In this document: positions 1 to 6,786 of the stretch, in pieces
Layout: each line of letters begins with the position of its first letter
Numbering within the stretch: position 1 is the first letter of the stretch
Origin: DATCVA01 sp036567205
GTDB taxonomy: Bacteria > Pseudomonadota > Gammaproteobacteria > Burkholderiales > Burkholderiaceae_B
Assembly: GCA_036567205.1 (NCBI GenBank)
Contig: DATCVA010000259.1
Coordinates: forward strand, 1 to 7,451
DNA: 7,451 nt
Reading direction: 5' to 3'
The notes under the pieces: generated by a model
What the model was told of the DNA's origin: nothing
Databases searched by the model: none
What the model saw: only the letters and a program-made list of their open reading frames with translations
Position numbers and translations under genes: made by a program

Positions 1-405
1 CCACTCTTGCTCGGCCTCGCTAAGCCCCGCGTTCAGGATGTCTTTGCTGAAAACCGAAGCCAGGCCCAAAATAGCCAAACGGCGCGCAGCGGGGCCTGTG
101 CCGCTTTCGGCAAACTGGCGATACCGGCGCAAATGGCGCAAAACATCGAATACGCCCTCAGCCAGTTCGCTACGATCGCGCGAACCAAGCTTCGGGTGGG
201 CCCGCAACCAGCGCGACAAGACCATGTCGGCCGGGTGCTCCCATTGCAAAATTTCACCCAGCACGCTGCGCACTTGTTCAATGCGAACCGCCGACATGAC
301 GTAAGGTTTATTACCCGTTGCCGGCGCCCTTCTTTCTTCGACTCGTTTGTCGCTAAAGCCCGAACGCGCAGGTTTTGATCGCCTGGTTCTTTCTGTGTTA
401 TTCAT
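1..405 (-). CDS. RsmB/NOP-family SAM-dependent RNA (cytosine-5) methyltransferase, N-terminal part only
   Basis: The reverse strand is open for 135 codons from ATG 405-403 to the window edge, so the C-terminal end is missing. Residues about 37-135 read as the NusB-like RNA-binding domain found at the front of RsmB (Sun/Fmu) rRNA methyltransferases, with the stretch SRWLRAHPKLGSRDRSELAE and then VFDVLRHLRRYR. The catalytic Rossmann domain and its cysteines would lie outside the window. Residues 1-36 are basic, low in complexity and probably disordered. A second ATG at 297-295 (M37) would remove them, but only the 405 start has a good ribosome site (AAAGG, six bases upstream). The start overlaps the purN stop by 8 bases, so the two genes are probably co-transcribed and translationally coupled. 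The family is known to methylate 16S rRNA C967 or related cytosines; the exact target here cannot be told, because many Burkholderiales carry more than one paralogue. For that reason no symbol is given. Confidence 0.85.
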   Translation of the reverse strand, partial: MNNTERTRRSKPARSGFSDKRVEERRAPATGNKPYVMSAVRIEQVRSVLGEILQWEHPADMVLSRWLRAHPKLGSRDRSELAEGVFDVLRHLRRYRQFAESGTGPAARRLAILGLASVFSKDILNAGLSEAEQEW

Positions 406-1090
406 TTCCTGCCTTTATTGTCTGGGCGCAATCTGACGCCATAACGAACGCTCGACTCGCAATACCTTGAACCTGGACACGTTGCATCGCATCCAGTGAA
501 ACACGCCTTTCAGCCAGCCACCGCGTTACCTGAGCATAAAGATGATGCTCAACTTGCAATACCCGCTCGGCCAGACTGTCGGGTGTGTCGTCCGACAGAA
601 CAGCCACTGCCCCTTGCGCGATAACCGGGCCGTGATCTACCTCCGGGGTCACAAAATGTATGGTGCAGCCATGCCATTGCACTCCGGTTGCCAACGCCTG
701 CCGATGCGTATGCAAACCAGGAAAAGCAGGTAATAACGAGGGATGAATATTGATTAGCCGGCCATTAAACCTCTGTACGAAGCCAGGTGTCAGGATCCGC
801 ATGAAACCTGCAAGCAAAACATAGTCGGGTTGGTAGGCTTCAATAGCCTGCGCAAGCGCCGCATCAAAGTCATTGCGCGACGCGTAATCACGATGCGGCA
901 CCAGTTTAGCCTCAATCCCCTGTTCGCGCGCCCAGGCCAAGCCAGAGGCATCGTCCCGATTGGCAATAACAGCGCAAATTTGGGCAGGCAATGCGTGTTC
1001 CCGTACCGTATTAACAATGGTTTGCATATTGGAGCCGCGCCCTGAAACAAGTATGACGAGGCGGCAAGGAGACAAAATCGATGCGGACAA
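398..1090 (-). CDS. purN: Phosphoribosylglycinamide formyltransferase (GART), 10-formyl-THF dependent
   Basis: Cytosolic enzyme of purine synthesis that transfers the formyl group of 10-formyltetrahydrofolate to GAR, giving FGAR. The 230-residue product has the phosphate-binding loop VSGRGSN (15-21), the folate/core motif LLAGFMRIL (92-100), and INIHPSLLPAFPGLHTHRQAL starting at 113. The catalytic triad maps to N114, H116 and D152 (in EVDHGPVIAQ), exactly 8 residues later than E. coli N106, H108 and D144, so it is intact. The start is TTG at 1090-1088. An in-frame TAG lies nine codons upstream, no ATG or GTG lies between, and AGGA (1102-1099) sits 8 bases ahead. The protein is slightly longer than E. 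coli PurN (212) because of a short N-terminal leader and a C-terminal tail. It is divergent from ribF, and its stop overlaps the RNA methyltransferase start, so the two likely form a small operon. Confidence 0.97.
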   Translation of the reverse strand: MSASILSPCRLVILVSGRGSNMQTIVNTVREHALPAQICAVIANRDDASGLAWAREQGIEAKLVPHRDYASRNDFDAALAQAIEAYQPDYVLLAGFMRILTPGFVQRFNGRLINIHPSLLPAFPGLHTHRQALATGVQWHGCTIHFVTPEVDHGPVIAQGAVAVLSDDTPDSLAERVLQVEHHLYAQVTRWLAERRVSLDAMQRVQVQGIASRAFVMASDCAQTIKAGNE

Positions 1091-1136
1091 AATAATTTTC
1101 CTGAGGAAGCCAATCTAAAATTGTAAACTCTCGGAT
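1091..1136. promoter_or_regulatory. Divergent purN/ribF intergenic region
   Basis: This 46-base, AT-rich gap lies between two genes transcribed away from each other, so both 5' control regions must lie here or extend into the opposite gene. TAAAAT at 1116-1121 could be a plus-strand -10 box for ribF, and TTTACA on the minus strand (around 1122-1128) could be a -35 box for purN. Neither has a convincing partner at 17 bases. The gap is too short for an FMN riboswitch, which is sometimes found before riboflavin genes. Promoter activity is inferred from gene orientation only. Confidence 0.4.
1099..1102 (-). promoter_or_regulatory. Ribosome binding site (AGGA) of purN
   Basis: On the minus strand AGGA lies 8 bases upstream of the TTG codon at 1090. 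It matters because it decides the start: the upstream in-frame stop leaves no ATG or GTG candidate, and a second TTG five codons downstream lacks such spacing. Confidence 0.6.
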
Positions 1137-2102
1137 GTGAAACATACTCCAAAAATTTATCGCACCCTTCCCCGTTACGATAGTCAGCGCCCCAGCGCGG
1201 TCACTATCGGCAACTTCGACGGCGTCCATCGCGGACATCAGGCTATTCTGGCGCGTGTCGGCCAATTGGCGGCCGACCGTCAATGGTCCCCCACCGTCAT
1301 GACCTTTGCGCCGCATCCGCGTGCTTATTTTGCATCACGCGGCCAGCGTCCCGAGCTGATACCCACGCAAATCAGCAGTTTGCGGGATAAAGTCTGGGCA
1401 TTGGCCCGGCTAAATGTCGAACAATTGGCGCTAGAGCGTTTTAATCAGGCGCTGGCCGACATGTCGGCCGAAACGTTTATTAAAGAGTTGCTTGTCAAAG
1501 GTCTTAACACGCGCTGGCTATTGGTGGGCGAGGATTTCCGCTACGGCCACAAACGCAGCGGCGACGTCGAGCTGCTGCGCCGTGCCGGCCGGCAATATGG
1601 ATTTGAGGTTGAAACGGTTGCCGATGTGGTTGACGAGTATGGCCATCGCATATCCAGCTCTGAAGTGCGCACCGCTTTGGCCGTTGGCAAGCTGGAGCGG
1701 GCCGAGCACCTGCTGGGCCACACCTATCGCATCAGCGGACACGTCGTTCACGGCCAGAAACTCGGCCGCACGATCGGCTACCCCACCCTGAACCTGCGTG
1801 TGCCCTTGCTGTGCGCCGCGCGCTCGGGCGTCTATGTCGTGCGGGCGCACGGGCTGGCGGAACAACCCCTAAACGGCGTAGCCAGTTTAGGGGTTCGTCC
1901 CACCGTCACGGACACCGGACGCGTAATGCTCGAGGTCCATCTTCTGGACTGCCATATCGATGCATACGGTAAACTCACACGAATTGAGTTCCTTAAGTAC
2001 TTAAGGGACGAAGAAAAATTTCCTGATCTTCCCACTATGATCGCTGCCATCGACAACGATGCGCAAAGCGCTCGCGACTACTTCGCCCTCCATGGACTAT
2101 AG
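1137..2102 (+). CDS. ribF: Bifunctional riboflavin kinase / FMN adenylyltransferase (FAD synthetase)
   Basis: Makes FMN from riboflavin and ATP, then FAD from FMN and ATP, in the cytosol. The 321-residue length is close to E. coli RibF (313). The N-terminal nucleotidyltransferase domain (about 18-185) shows the HxGH-type signature GNFDGVHRGH (25-34), TFAPHP (56-61) and the ISSSEVR motif (172-178). The C-terminal flavokinase domain (about 190-321) shows GRTIGYPTLN (210-219), NGVASLGVRPT (246-256) and the closing segment around EFLKYLRDEEKFPD. Translation starts at GTG 1137: an in-frame TAA at 1116 excludes an upstream start, and the ATG at 1135 is in another frame and is followed at once by TGA. 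No clear Shine-Dalgarno sequence is visible. It is first in a tight plus-strand block and overlaps ileS by 11 bases, the ribF-ileS-lspA order long known in proteobacteria. Confidence 0.97.
   Translation: MKHTPKIYRTLPRYDSQRPSAVTIGNFDGVHRGHQAILARVGQLAADRQWSPTVMTFAPHPRAYFASRGQRPELIPTQISSLRDKVWALARLNVEQLALERFNQALADMSAETFIKELLVKGLNTRWLLVGEDFRYGHKRSGDVELLRRAGRQYGFEVETVADVVDEYGHRISSSEVRTALAVGKLERAEHLLGHTYRISGHVVHGQKLGRTIGYPTLNLRVPLLCAARSGVYVVRAHGLAEQPLNGVASLGVRPTVTDTGRVMLEVHLLDCHIDAYGKLTRIEFLKYLRDEEKFPDLPTMIAAIDNDAQSARDYFALHGL
1864..1895 (+). repeat. Strong intragenic stem-loop in ribF
   Basis: Two perfect 11-base arms, AACCCCTAAAC (1864-1874) and GTTTAGGGGTT (1885-1895), enclose a 10-base loop. 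GGC and GCC inside the loop can add three more pairs. It lies within the flavokinase coding sequence and is not followed by a T-run, so it is not a typical intrinsic terminator. The sequence is seen directly; any role in RNA is inference. Confidence 0.5.
1991..2006. repeat. Perfect 16-base palindrome in ribF
   Basis: CCTTAAGTACTTAAGG equals its own reverse complement over all 16 bases and lies in the codons for the conserved FLKYLR segment of RibF. It could be a codon-choice accident or a protein-binding palindrome. There is no evidence of function. Confidence 0.4.
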
Positions 2103-4929
2103 AAACACTTTAAACTTGCCCGAAACCCCTTTCCCCATGCGGGGCGACCTTGCCAAACGCGAACCTGCCTGGATCGCCGAGTGGGAAGAAAAAAAGGTGT
2201 ACGCCGCTATCCGGGCCGCCAGCAAAGGCCGCCCCAAGTTCGTGCTTCATGATGGCCCTCCGTACGCCAATGGCGATATCCATATTGGACATGCCGTCAA
2301 CAAGGTCCTTAAAGACATCATTGTCAAAAGTCGCTTTATGGCGGGGTATGACGCCCACTACGTGCCGGGCTGGGATTGCCACGGCATGCCGATCGAAATC
2401 CAGATCGAAAAGAAATACGGCAAGCACCTGCCTGTTGCCGAGGTTCAATCCAAGGCCCGCGCTTATGCCTACGAACAAATCGACCGGCAACGCAAAGACT
2501 TCAAGCGTCTGGGCGTTTTGGCCGAGTGGGAAAAGCCTTACCTTACAATGAGCTTCAGCAACGAAGCCGACGAGCTTCGGGTGTTGGCGCGCATATTCGA
2601 CAAGGGCTACGTATTTCGTGGGCTTAAACCCGTCAACTGGTGTTTTGATTGCGGCTCTGCGTTAGCCGAAGCAGAGGTCGAATACGCCGACCGCAAAGAT
2701 CCCGCTGTCCATGTTGCGTTCAAGTTTGGCGACAAAGAGAAGCTTGCGCACGCCTTCGGATTGCCCAGCGTCGACGACGGAGCTGTTGTCATTTGGACTA
2801 CGACGCCCTGGACACTGCCGGCTAACCAGGCGCTTAATGTAAGCCCGGAACTCGACTATGCCCTCGTCAAGCTTGCACAGCCGCGTGCGACAGGCTCAGT
2901 TTTGCTGCTTGCCAAAGACCTGGTCGAATCCTGCCTGAGCCAATGGCATCTGCAAGGCGAAATCATCGCCACAGCCAAGGGCTCGGCGCTGACCAATCTT
3001 GAATTCAAGCATCCGCTGTATGACCTGGACCCAGGCTACCAGCGCATGTCGCCGATATACCTGGGCGACTATGTCACGCTAGACGCAGGCACCGGCGTAG
3101 TGCACTCGTCGCCCGCCTATGGTATTGAAGACTTTATATCCTGCAAGACTCATGGCCTAAGCGACGATCAGATCATCAACCCCGTCATGGGCGATGGACA
3201 CTATGTCGACAGCCTGCCTGTATTTGGCGGCCTGATGATCTGGAAGGCCAATCCAAAAATTGTCGAGGCGCTTGAAACAGTTGGTTCCCTGCTCAAGGTA
3301 GAGCCGCACACGCACAGCTATATGCATTGCTGGCGCCACAAAACCCCTATTATCTATCGAGCAACCAGTCAATGGTTTGCCGGCATGGACCGTCAACCCA
3401 AAGCCGGAAAGACATTGAGGGAAGCGGCGCTTGAAGGAATTGACAAGACCGAATTCTATCCAGCCTGGGGACGCGCGCGCCTGCATGCCATGATCGCCAA
3501 CCGCCCTGACTGGACCCTGTCGCGTCAGCGCCAGTGGGGCGTGCCAATGGCGTTTTTTGTACATAAGCAAACTGGCGAGCTGCATCCGCGCACCGTTGAG
3601 CTTCTGGAAGAGATTGCGCAGCGTGTAGAGCAACACGGTATTGAGGCATGGCAATCGCTCGATCCCAAAGAGCTTCTGGGAGACGAAGCCGATCAGTACG
3701 AGAAAAACCGCGACACCCTGGATGTCTGGTTCGACTCAGGCTCAACCCACGCCACCGTGCTTGGCGGTCAGGACCATACGTTTAAAGGCTCGCACGCCGA
3801 CGAACTGAAATGGCCCGCCGACCTTTATCTTGAAGGCTCCGACCAGCACCGCGGCTGGTTCCACTCGTCGCTGCTAACCAGTTGCATGCTCTATGGTGCG
3901 CCGCCCTACAAAGCACTGCTAACACACGGCTTTGTGGTTGATGGCGCCGGCCGGAAAATGAGCAAGTCGGTGGGCAACGTGATCGCGCCGCAAAAAATAT
4001 CCGACTCGCTAGGTGCGGAAATCCTGCGTTTATGGACCGCCTCAACAGATTACTCAGGCGAACTGTCGATTTCCGACGTTATTCTGAAGCGCGTCGTCGA
4101 AGGCTACCGCCGAATTCGCAATACACTGAAGTTCCTGCTAGGTAACCTGCAAGATTTTGACATTAACAGCAATGCCGTACCGCTGGACAAAATGTTTGAA
4201 ATCGACCGCTATGCCCTGGCTATGACCGCGCAAATGCAAGCCGAAACCTTAAGCAACTACAAGCGCTACGAATTCCATCCCTCGGTGGCCCGGCTGCAAA
4301 TTTTCTGCTCCGAAGACTTGGGCGCCTTTTATCTGGACGTTCTGAAAGACCGCCTGTACACAGCCGGGAAAAACAGTGTCGCCCGTCGCTCGGCGCAAAC
4401 AGCCGTGTATCACATTACACACACTTTGCTGAAGCTGTTGGCCCCGATCACATCGTTTACTGCCGAAGAAGCCTGGAAAGACTTGCATGCCGGCAAAGAA
4501 GTCTCCAGTATCTTCACCGAGCTGTTCCATGCCTTGCCCGGCCAGGTCGACGCACAGGTCCTTAACGAAAAATGGACACGTCTGCGTGAAATCCGTGCCG
4601 ACGTCATGCGTAAAATTGAAGAAGTCAGGGCAACGGGGGAAATTGGCTCATCGCTGGCCGCCGAACTCGATCTTTATGCCGCTGGCGATGACTTTGCCTT
4701 ACTGGCATCGCTCGAAGACGACCTGCGCTTTGTGTTGATTGTTTCCCGAGCCAACCTGCATCAGGGCGAAGGCGCGCTGCGTATCGAAGTCAGCCCCAGC
4801 GCGAACAAAAAATGCGACCGTTGCTGGCACCATCGCGCCGATGTTGGCCGCGACCCCGAGCATCCCGAAATTTGCGGTCGCTGCGTAGACAATTTGTTTG
4901 GCTCGGGCGAGTTGCGTCAACATGCCTAG
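2092..4929 (+). CDS. ileS: Isoleucyl-tRNA synthetase (class I, with zinc-binding C-terminus)
   Basis: Charges tRNA-Ile with isoleucine and hydrolyses misactivated valine. The 945-residue length matches the E. coli enzyme (938). From the start MDYRNTLNLPETPFPMRGDL the motifs are in order: HIGH at 64-67 inside PPYANGDIHIGH; the editing-domain entry WTTTPWTLPANQA at 235-247; the editing pocket GTGVVHSSPAYGIEDF with H338 and the conserved D347 (E. coli D342); KMSKS at 622-626; and a zinc-binding site C908, C911, C928, C931, matching the four cysteines at the E. coli C-terminus. It is the bacterial zinc type, not the eukaryote-like mupirocin-resistant IleS2. ATG 2092 was chosen over ATG 2059 because the family begins just before NTLNLPxTxFPMRG. 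It overlaps ribF by 11 bases with no Shine-Dalgarno sequence, which suggests translational coupling. Its stop overlaps the lspA start by 8 bases. Confidence 0.98.
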   Translation: MDYRNTLNLPETPFPMRGDLAKREPAWIAEWEEKKVYAAIRAASKGRPKFVLHDGPPYANGDIHIGHAVNKVLKDIIVKSRFMAGYDAHYVPGWDCHGMPIEIQIEKKYGKHLPVAEVQSKARAYAYEQIDRQRKDFKRLGVLAEWEKPYLTMSFSNEADELRVLARIFDKGYVFRGLKPVNWCFDCGSALAEAEVEYADRKDPAVHVAFKFGDKEKLAHAFGLPSVDDGAVVIWTTTPWTLPANQALNVSPELDYALVKLAQPRATGSVLLLAKDLVESCLSQWHLQGEIIATAKGSALTNLEFKHPLYDLDPGYQRMSPIYLGDYVTLDAGTGVVHSSPAYGIEDFISCKTHGLSDDQIINPVMGDGHYVDSLPVFGGLMIWKANPKIVEALETVGSLLKVEPHTHSYMHCWRHKTPIIYRATSQWFAGMDRQPKAGKTLREAALEGIDKTEFYPAWGRARLHAMIANRPDWTLSRQRQWGVPMAFFVHKQTGELHPRTVELLEEIAQRVEQHGIEAWQSLDPKELLGDEADQYEKNRDTLDVWFDSGSTHATVLGGQDHTFKGSHADELKWPADLYLEGSDQHRGWFHSSLLTSCMLYGAPPYKALLTHGFVVDGAGRKMSKSVGNVIAPQKISDSLGAEILRLWTASTDYSGELSISDVILKRVVEGYRRIRNTLKFLLGNLQDFDINSNAVPLDKMFEIDRYALAMTAQMQAETLSNYKRYEFHPSVARLQIFCSEDLGAFYLDVLKDRLYTAGKNSVARRSAQTAVYHITHTLLKLLAPITSFTAEEAWKDLHAGKEVSSIFTELFHALPGQVDAQVLNEKWTRLREIRADVMRKIEEVRATGEIGSSLAAELDLYAAGDDFALLASLEDDLRFVLIVSRANLHQGEGALRIEVSPSANKKCDRCWHHRADVGRDPEHPEICGRCVDNLFGSGELRQHA

Positions 4930-5458
4930 CACCAGTTCTTTAAATTCAGCCAACCCCAGAAACACAAAACGTTTCATGGGTTGGCTGCTGGGCGCCCTGG
5001 CAATCGTGGTCATAGACCAGATTACAAAAATCTATTTTGATAGCCATTTGGCCTATGGCGAACGCTGGCATGTGCTGCCGTTTTTTGACTTCACTCTGCT
5101 ATATAACCCCGGGGCGGCGTTCAGCTTTCTTGCCGATGGCCAGGGCTGGCAACGGTGGCTATTTACCGCTATTGCACTGGGTGCGGCAGGGCTGATTATC
5201 CATTTGCTCCGGCGTCATCCCGGTCAATGGCTGTTTTGTTCATCGCTCATGACAATTTTGGGCGGTGCGCTCGGTAATTTACTGGACCGCATCCAACATG
5301 GCCACGTTATTGATTTTTTATTGTTTTATTGGAATAGTTGGTATTTCCCGGCGTTTAACATTGCCGATATAGCGATTACCTGCGGTGCTGTTTTATTGAT
5401 AATCGACGAGCTGTATCGTATAAAACGCGAGCGCGGCAAAGCTGCCAAATCCACCTGA
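4922..5458 (+). CDS. lspA: Lipoprotein signal peptidase (signal peptidase II)
   Basis: Inner-membrane aspartic protease that cuts the signal peptide of prolipoproteins before the lipid-modified cysteine. The 178-residue length is usual for the family. Four hydrophobic segments are visible (about 19-37, 76-95, 103-120, 147-163). The conserved blocks are present: IDQITK (31-36), YNPGAAFSF (61-69), GNLLDR (118-123), GHVIDF (127-132) and FPAFNIAD (142-149). The conserved aspartates are D122, D131 and D149; by comparison with the solved Pseudomonas enzyme the catalytic pair should be D131 and D149. ATG 4922 was chosen because it gives the short polar leader before the first membrane helix and overlaps the ileS stop by 8 bases; ATG 4898 would add eight residues deeper inside ileS. 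The ileS-lspA pairing is strongly conserved. No good ribosome site is seen, which fits coupling to ileS. Confidence 0.97.
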   Translation: MPSTSSLNSANPRNTKRFMGWLLGALAIVVIDQITKIYFDSHLAYGERWHVLPFFDFTLLYNPGAAFSFLADGQGWQRWLFTAIALGAAGLIIHLLRRHPGQWLFCSSLMTILGGALGNLLDRIQHGHVIDFLLFYWNSWYFPAFNIADIAITCGAVLLIIDELYRIKRERGKAAKST

Positions 5459-5481
5459 ACTCATCCTATAAGAGCGCTGTT

Positions 5482-6708
5482 ATGCACGACCTCGCACAAA
5501 AACGACTTGTTTTGGGACTGACTGGCGGCATTGCCTGCTACAAAGTCGCCGAGCTGTTACGGCGCATGCTTGACCAAGGCGCTGTGGTCGACGTGGTCAT
5601 GACCGAAGCAGCCACCCACTTCATTACCCCCACAACCATGCAGGCCCTGTCCGGCCGGCCCGTGTTTGTCGACGCCTGGGATCAGCGAATGCCCAACAAC
5701 ATGGCGCATATCAATCTTACCCGCGGGGCCGATGCCATATTGATTGCTCCGGCCAGTACGGACTTCATGGCAAAACTCGCCAACGGCCTGGCCGACGACT
5801 TGCTATCTACGCTGTGTGTTGCCAAAGGCCCTTGCCCGCTACTGGTAGCCCCGGCCATGAATCGCGAAATGTGGTTGCACCCAGCCACTCAGCGCAACGT
5901 ACAACAACTCATCGCCGACGGCGTCACCCTGCTGGGGCCCGGCGAAGGGGATCAGGCCTGTGGCGAGATCGGCAGCGGCCGCATGCTCGAGCCTCACGAA
6001 CTACTGTCTGAACTTATCAGTTTTTTTCAGCCCAAGGTTTTAGCTAATCGCCGGGTTTTGATTACGGCGGGCCCAACCACGGAACCCATCGATCCGGTTC
6101 GCGTCATTACCAACCGCTCCTCTGGAAAAACCGGCTATGCCATAGCACAGGCGGCACAAGAAGCAGGCGCCCGCGTTGTATTAATTTCCGGACCAACGGC
6201 ATTACCCGCGCCCTATGGGGTAACACGCGTCAATGTCGAAAGCGCCCGCGACATGCACCGTGCTGTCATGAGCTCGGTCAATGACGCTGATATTTTTATT
6301 TCTGTGGCGGCAGTGGCTGACTGGCATGTAGTCAATGCATCCGACAACAAGTTAAAGAAGACGGGGCCTGCCGCCCAGGCGCCCGAGCTGCAGTTTGCGG
6401 CCAACCCCGACATACTGGCCGAGGTCGCGCAGCTAAAGCCCGGCCCCTGGTGCGTGGGTTTTGCCGCCGAAACCGAAAACCTGTATGAATACGCCGAAGC
6501 CAAGCGTGTACGCAAAGGTGTGCCGCTGCTGGTTGGAAACTTGGCCCAACAGGCCATGAACGCCGATGATACCCAACTCGTTCTTTTCGATGACCAGGGC
6601 GCCCATGCCTTGTCGAGCCTACCCAAAATCGAAGCCGCACGGCAACTGATTCGTGCCATTTCAATCAGGCTGGCCGCGCACCTTATTCCATTTCCAAATC
6701 AACCGTGA
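5482..6708 (+). CDS. coaBC: Bifunctional phosphopantothenoylcysteine decarboxylase / phosphopantothenate-cysteine ligase
   Basis: Carries out two steps of coenzyme A synthesis: CTP-dependent coupling of cysteine to 4'-phosphopantothenate (CoaB), then FMN-dependent decarboxylation (CoaC). The N-terminal CoaC domain (about 7-185) has LGLTGGIACYK (11-21), catalytic H76 in MAHINL, the PAMNREMW motif (124-131) with N127, and the substrate-lid cysteine C160 in ACGEIGSGRM. The C-terminal CoaB domain (about 188-395) has ITAGPTTEPID (194-204), N211 in TNRSSGKTG, and the conserved lysine of NKLKK (K290), comparable to E. coli N210 and K289. The total of 408 residues is normal. AAGAG (5470-5474) is a plausible ribosome site, and the lspA stop lies 23 bases upstream. 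Oddity: the last seven codons and the TGA (from ATT 6685) are supplied almost entirely by an inserted MITE-like element, giving the tail IPFPNQP. The fold should be unaffected. Confidence 0.97.
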   Translation: MHDLAQKRLVLGLTGGIACYKVAELLRRMLDQGAVVDVVMTEAATHFITPTTMQALSGRPVFVDAWDQRMPNNMAHINLTRGADAILIAPASTDFMAKLANGLADDLLSTLCVAKGPCPLLVAPAMNREMWLHPATQRNVQQLIADGVTLLGPGEGDQACGEIGSGRMLEPHELLSELISFFQPKVLANRRVLITAGPTTEPIDPVRVITNRSSGKTGYAIAQAAQEAGARVVLISGPTALPAPYGVTRVNVESARDMHRAVMSSVNDADIFISVAAVADWHVVNASDNKLKKTGPAAQAPELQFAANPDILAEVAQLKPGPWCVGFAAETENLYEYAEAKRVRKGVPLLVGNLAQQAMNADDTQLVLFDDQGAHALSSLPKIEAARQLIRAISIRLAAHLIPFPNQP

Positions 6709-6786
6709 CCTTTGTCGGCTTTGCTTGCCGTACAAAGGTACTGTCTGCGCTTCGCCTTCGTGTTCACAATTGATTTGGAAATGGTA
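6686..6786. mobile_element. MITE-like element (101 bases) with terminal inverted repeats and TTA target duplication
   Basis: The left end TTCCATTTCCAAATCAA (6686-6702) is the inverted repeat of the right end (6770-6786), with 16 of 17 positions complementary. The complementarity resumes over 6705-6708 and 6764-6767. The element is flanked by TTA on both sides (6683-6685 and 6787-6789), which fits a three-base target duplication of the TNA type made by some IS5-family transposases. It encodes no protein and carries an internal hairpin at 6708-6739. Its inner segments TTGCCGTAC, GTACTGTCTGCG and CTTCG resemble, from memory, the core of the Neisseria Correia element, but the terminal repeats differ. 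It lies across the coaBC 3' end and most of the coaBC/dut gap. It must be non-autonomous; the transposase that moved it is not in this window. Confidence 0.75.
6708..6739 (+). repeat. Internal stem-loop of the MITE-like element
   Basis: ACCTTTGTCGGC (6708-6719) pairs with GCCG (6727-6730) and ACAAAGGT (6732-6739), giving a 12-base-pair stem with one bulged T (6731) and a 7-base loop. There is no T-run after it, so intrinsic termination is unlikely. The whole element could also fold end to end through its terminal repeats, which would put a long double-stranded RNA between coaBC and dut on a shared transcript. Confidence 0.6.

Noticed and set aside
7..378. Plus-strand open frame of 123 codons
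   Set aside because: It is a shadow of the minus-strand RNA methyltransferase, whose frame has recognisable NusB-like domain sequence; the plus-frame product resembles nothing known.
2059..2091. Upstream ATG start for ileS
   Set aside because: It would add eleven residues (MRKALATTSPS) not typical of the family and increase the overlap with ribF to 44 bases; ATG 2092 fits the known IleS N-terminus.
3157..3654. Minus-strand open frame of 165 codons within ileS
   Set aside because: It lies wholly within the conserved ileS coding sequence and has no recognisable motif; such antisense frames are common in GC-rich genes.
4898..4921. Upstream start for lspA at 4898
   Set aside because: It lies deeper within the ileS zinc-domain codons and adds a leader unlike the family; ATG 4922 at the ileS stop is more natural.
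6690..6712. IHF binding site in the element, as reported for some Correia repeats
   Set aside because: Each end has the AATCAA half of the consensus, but the TTR half at the required spacing is missing on both sides.
6708..6750. Intrinsic terminator after coaBC
   Set aside because: The hairpin is strong but is followed by ACTGTCTGCG with no T-run, and the stem belongs to the MITE-like element.
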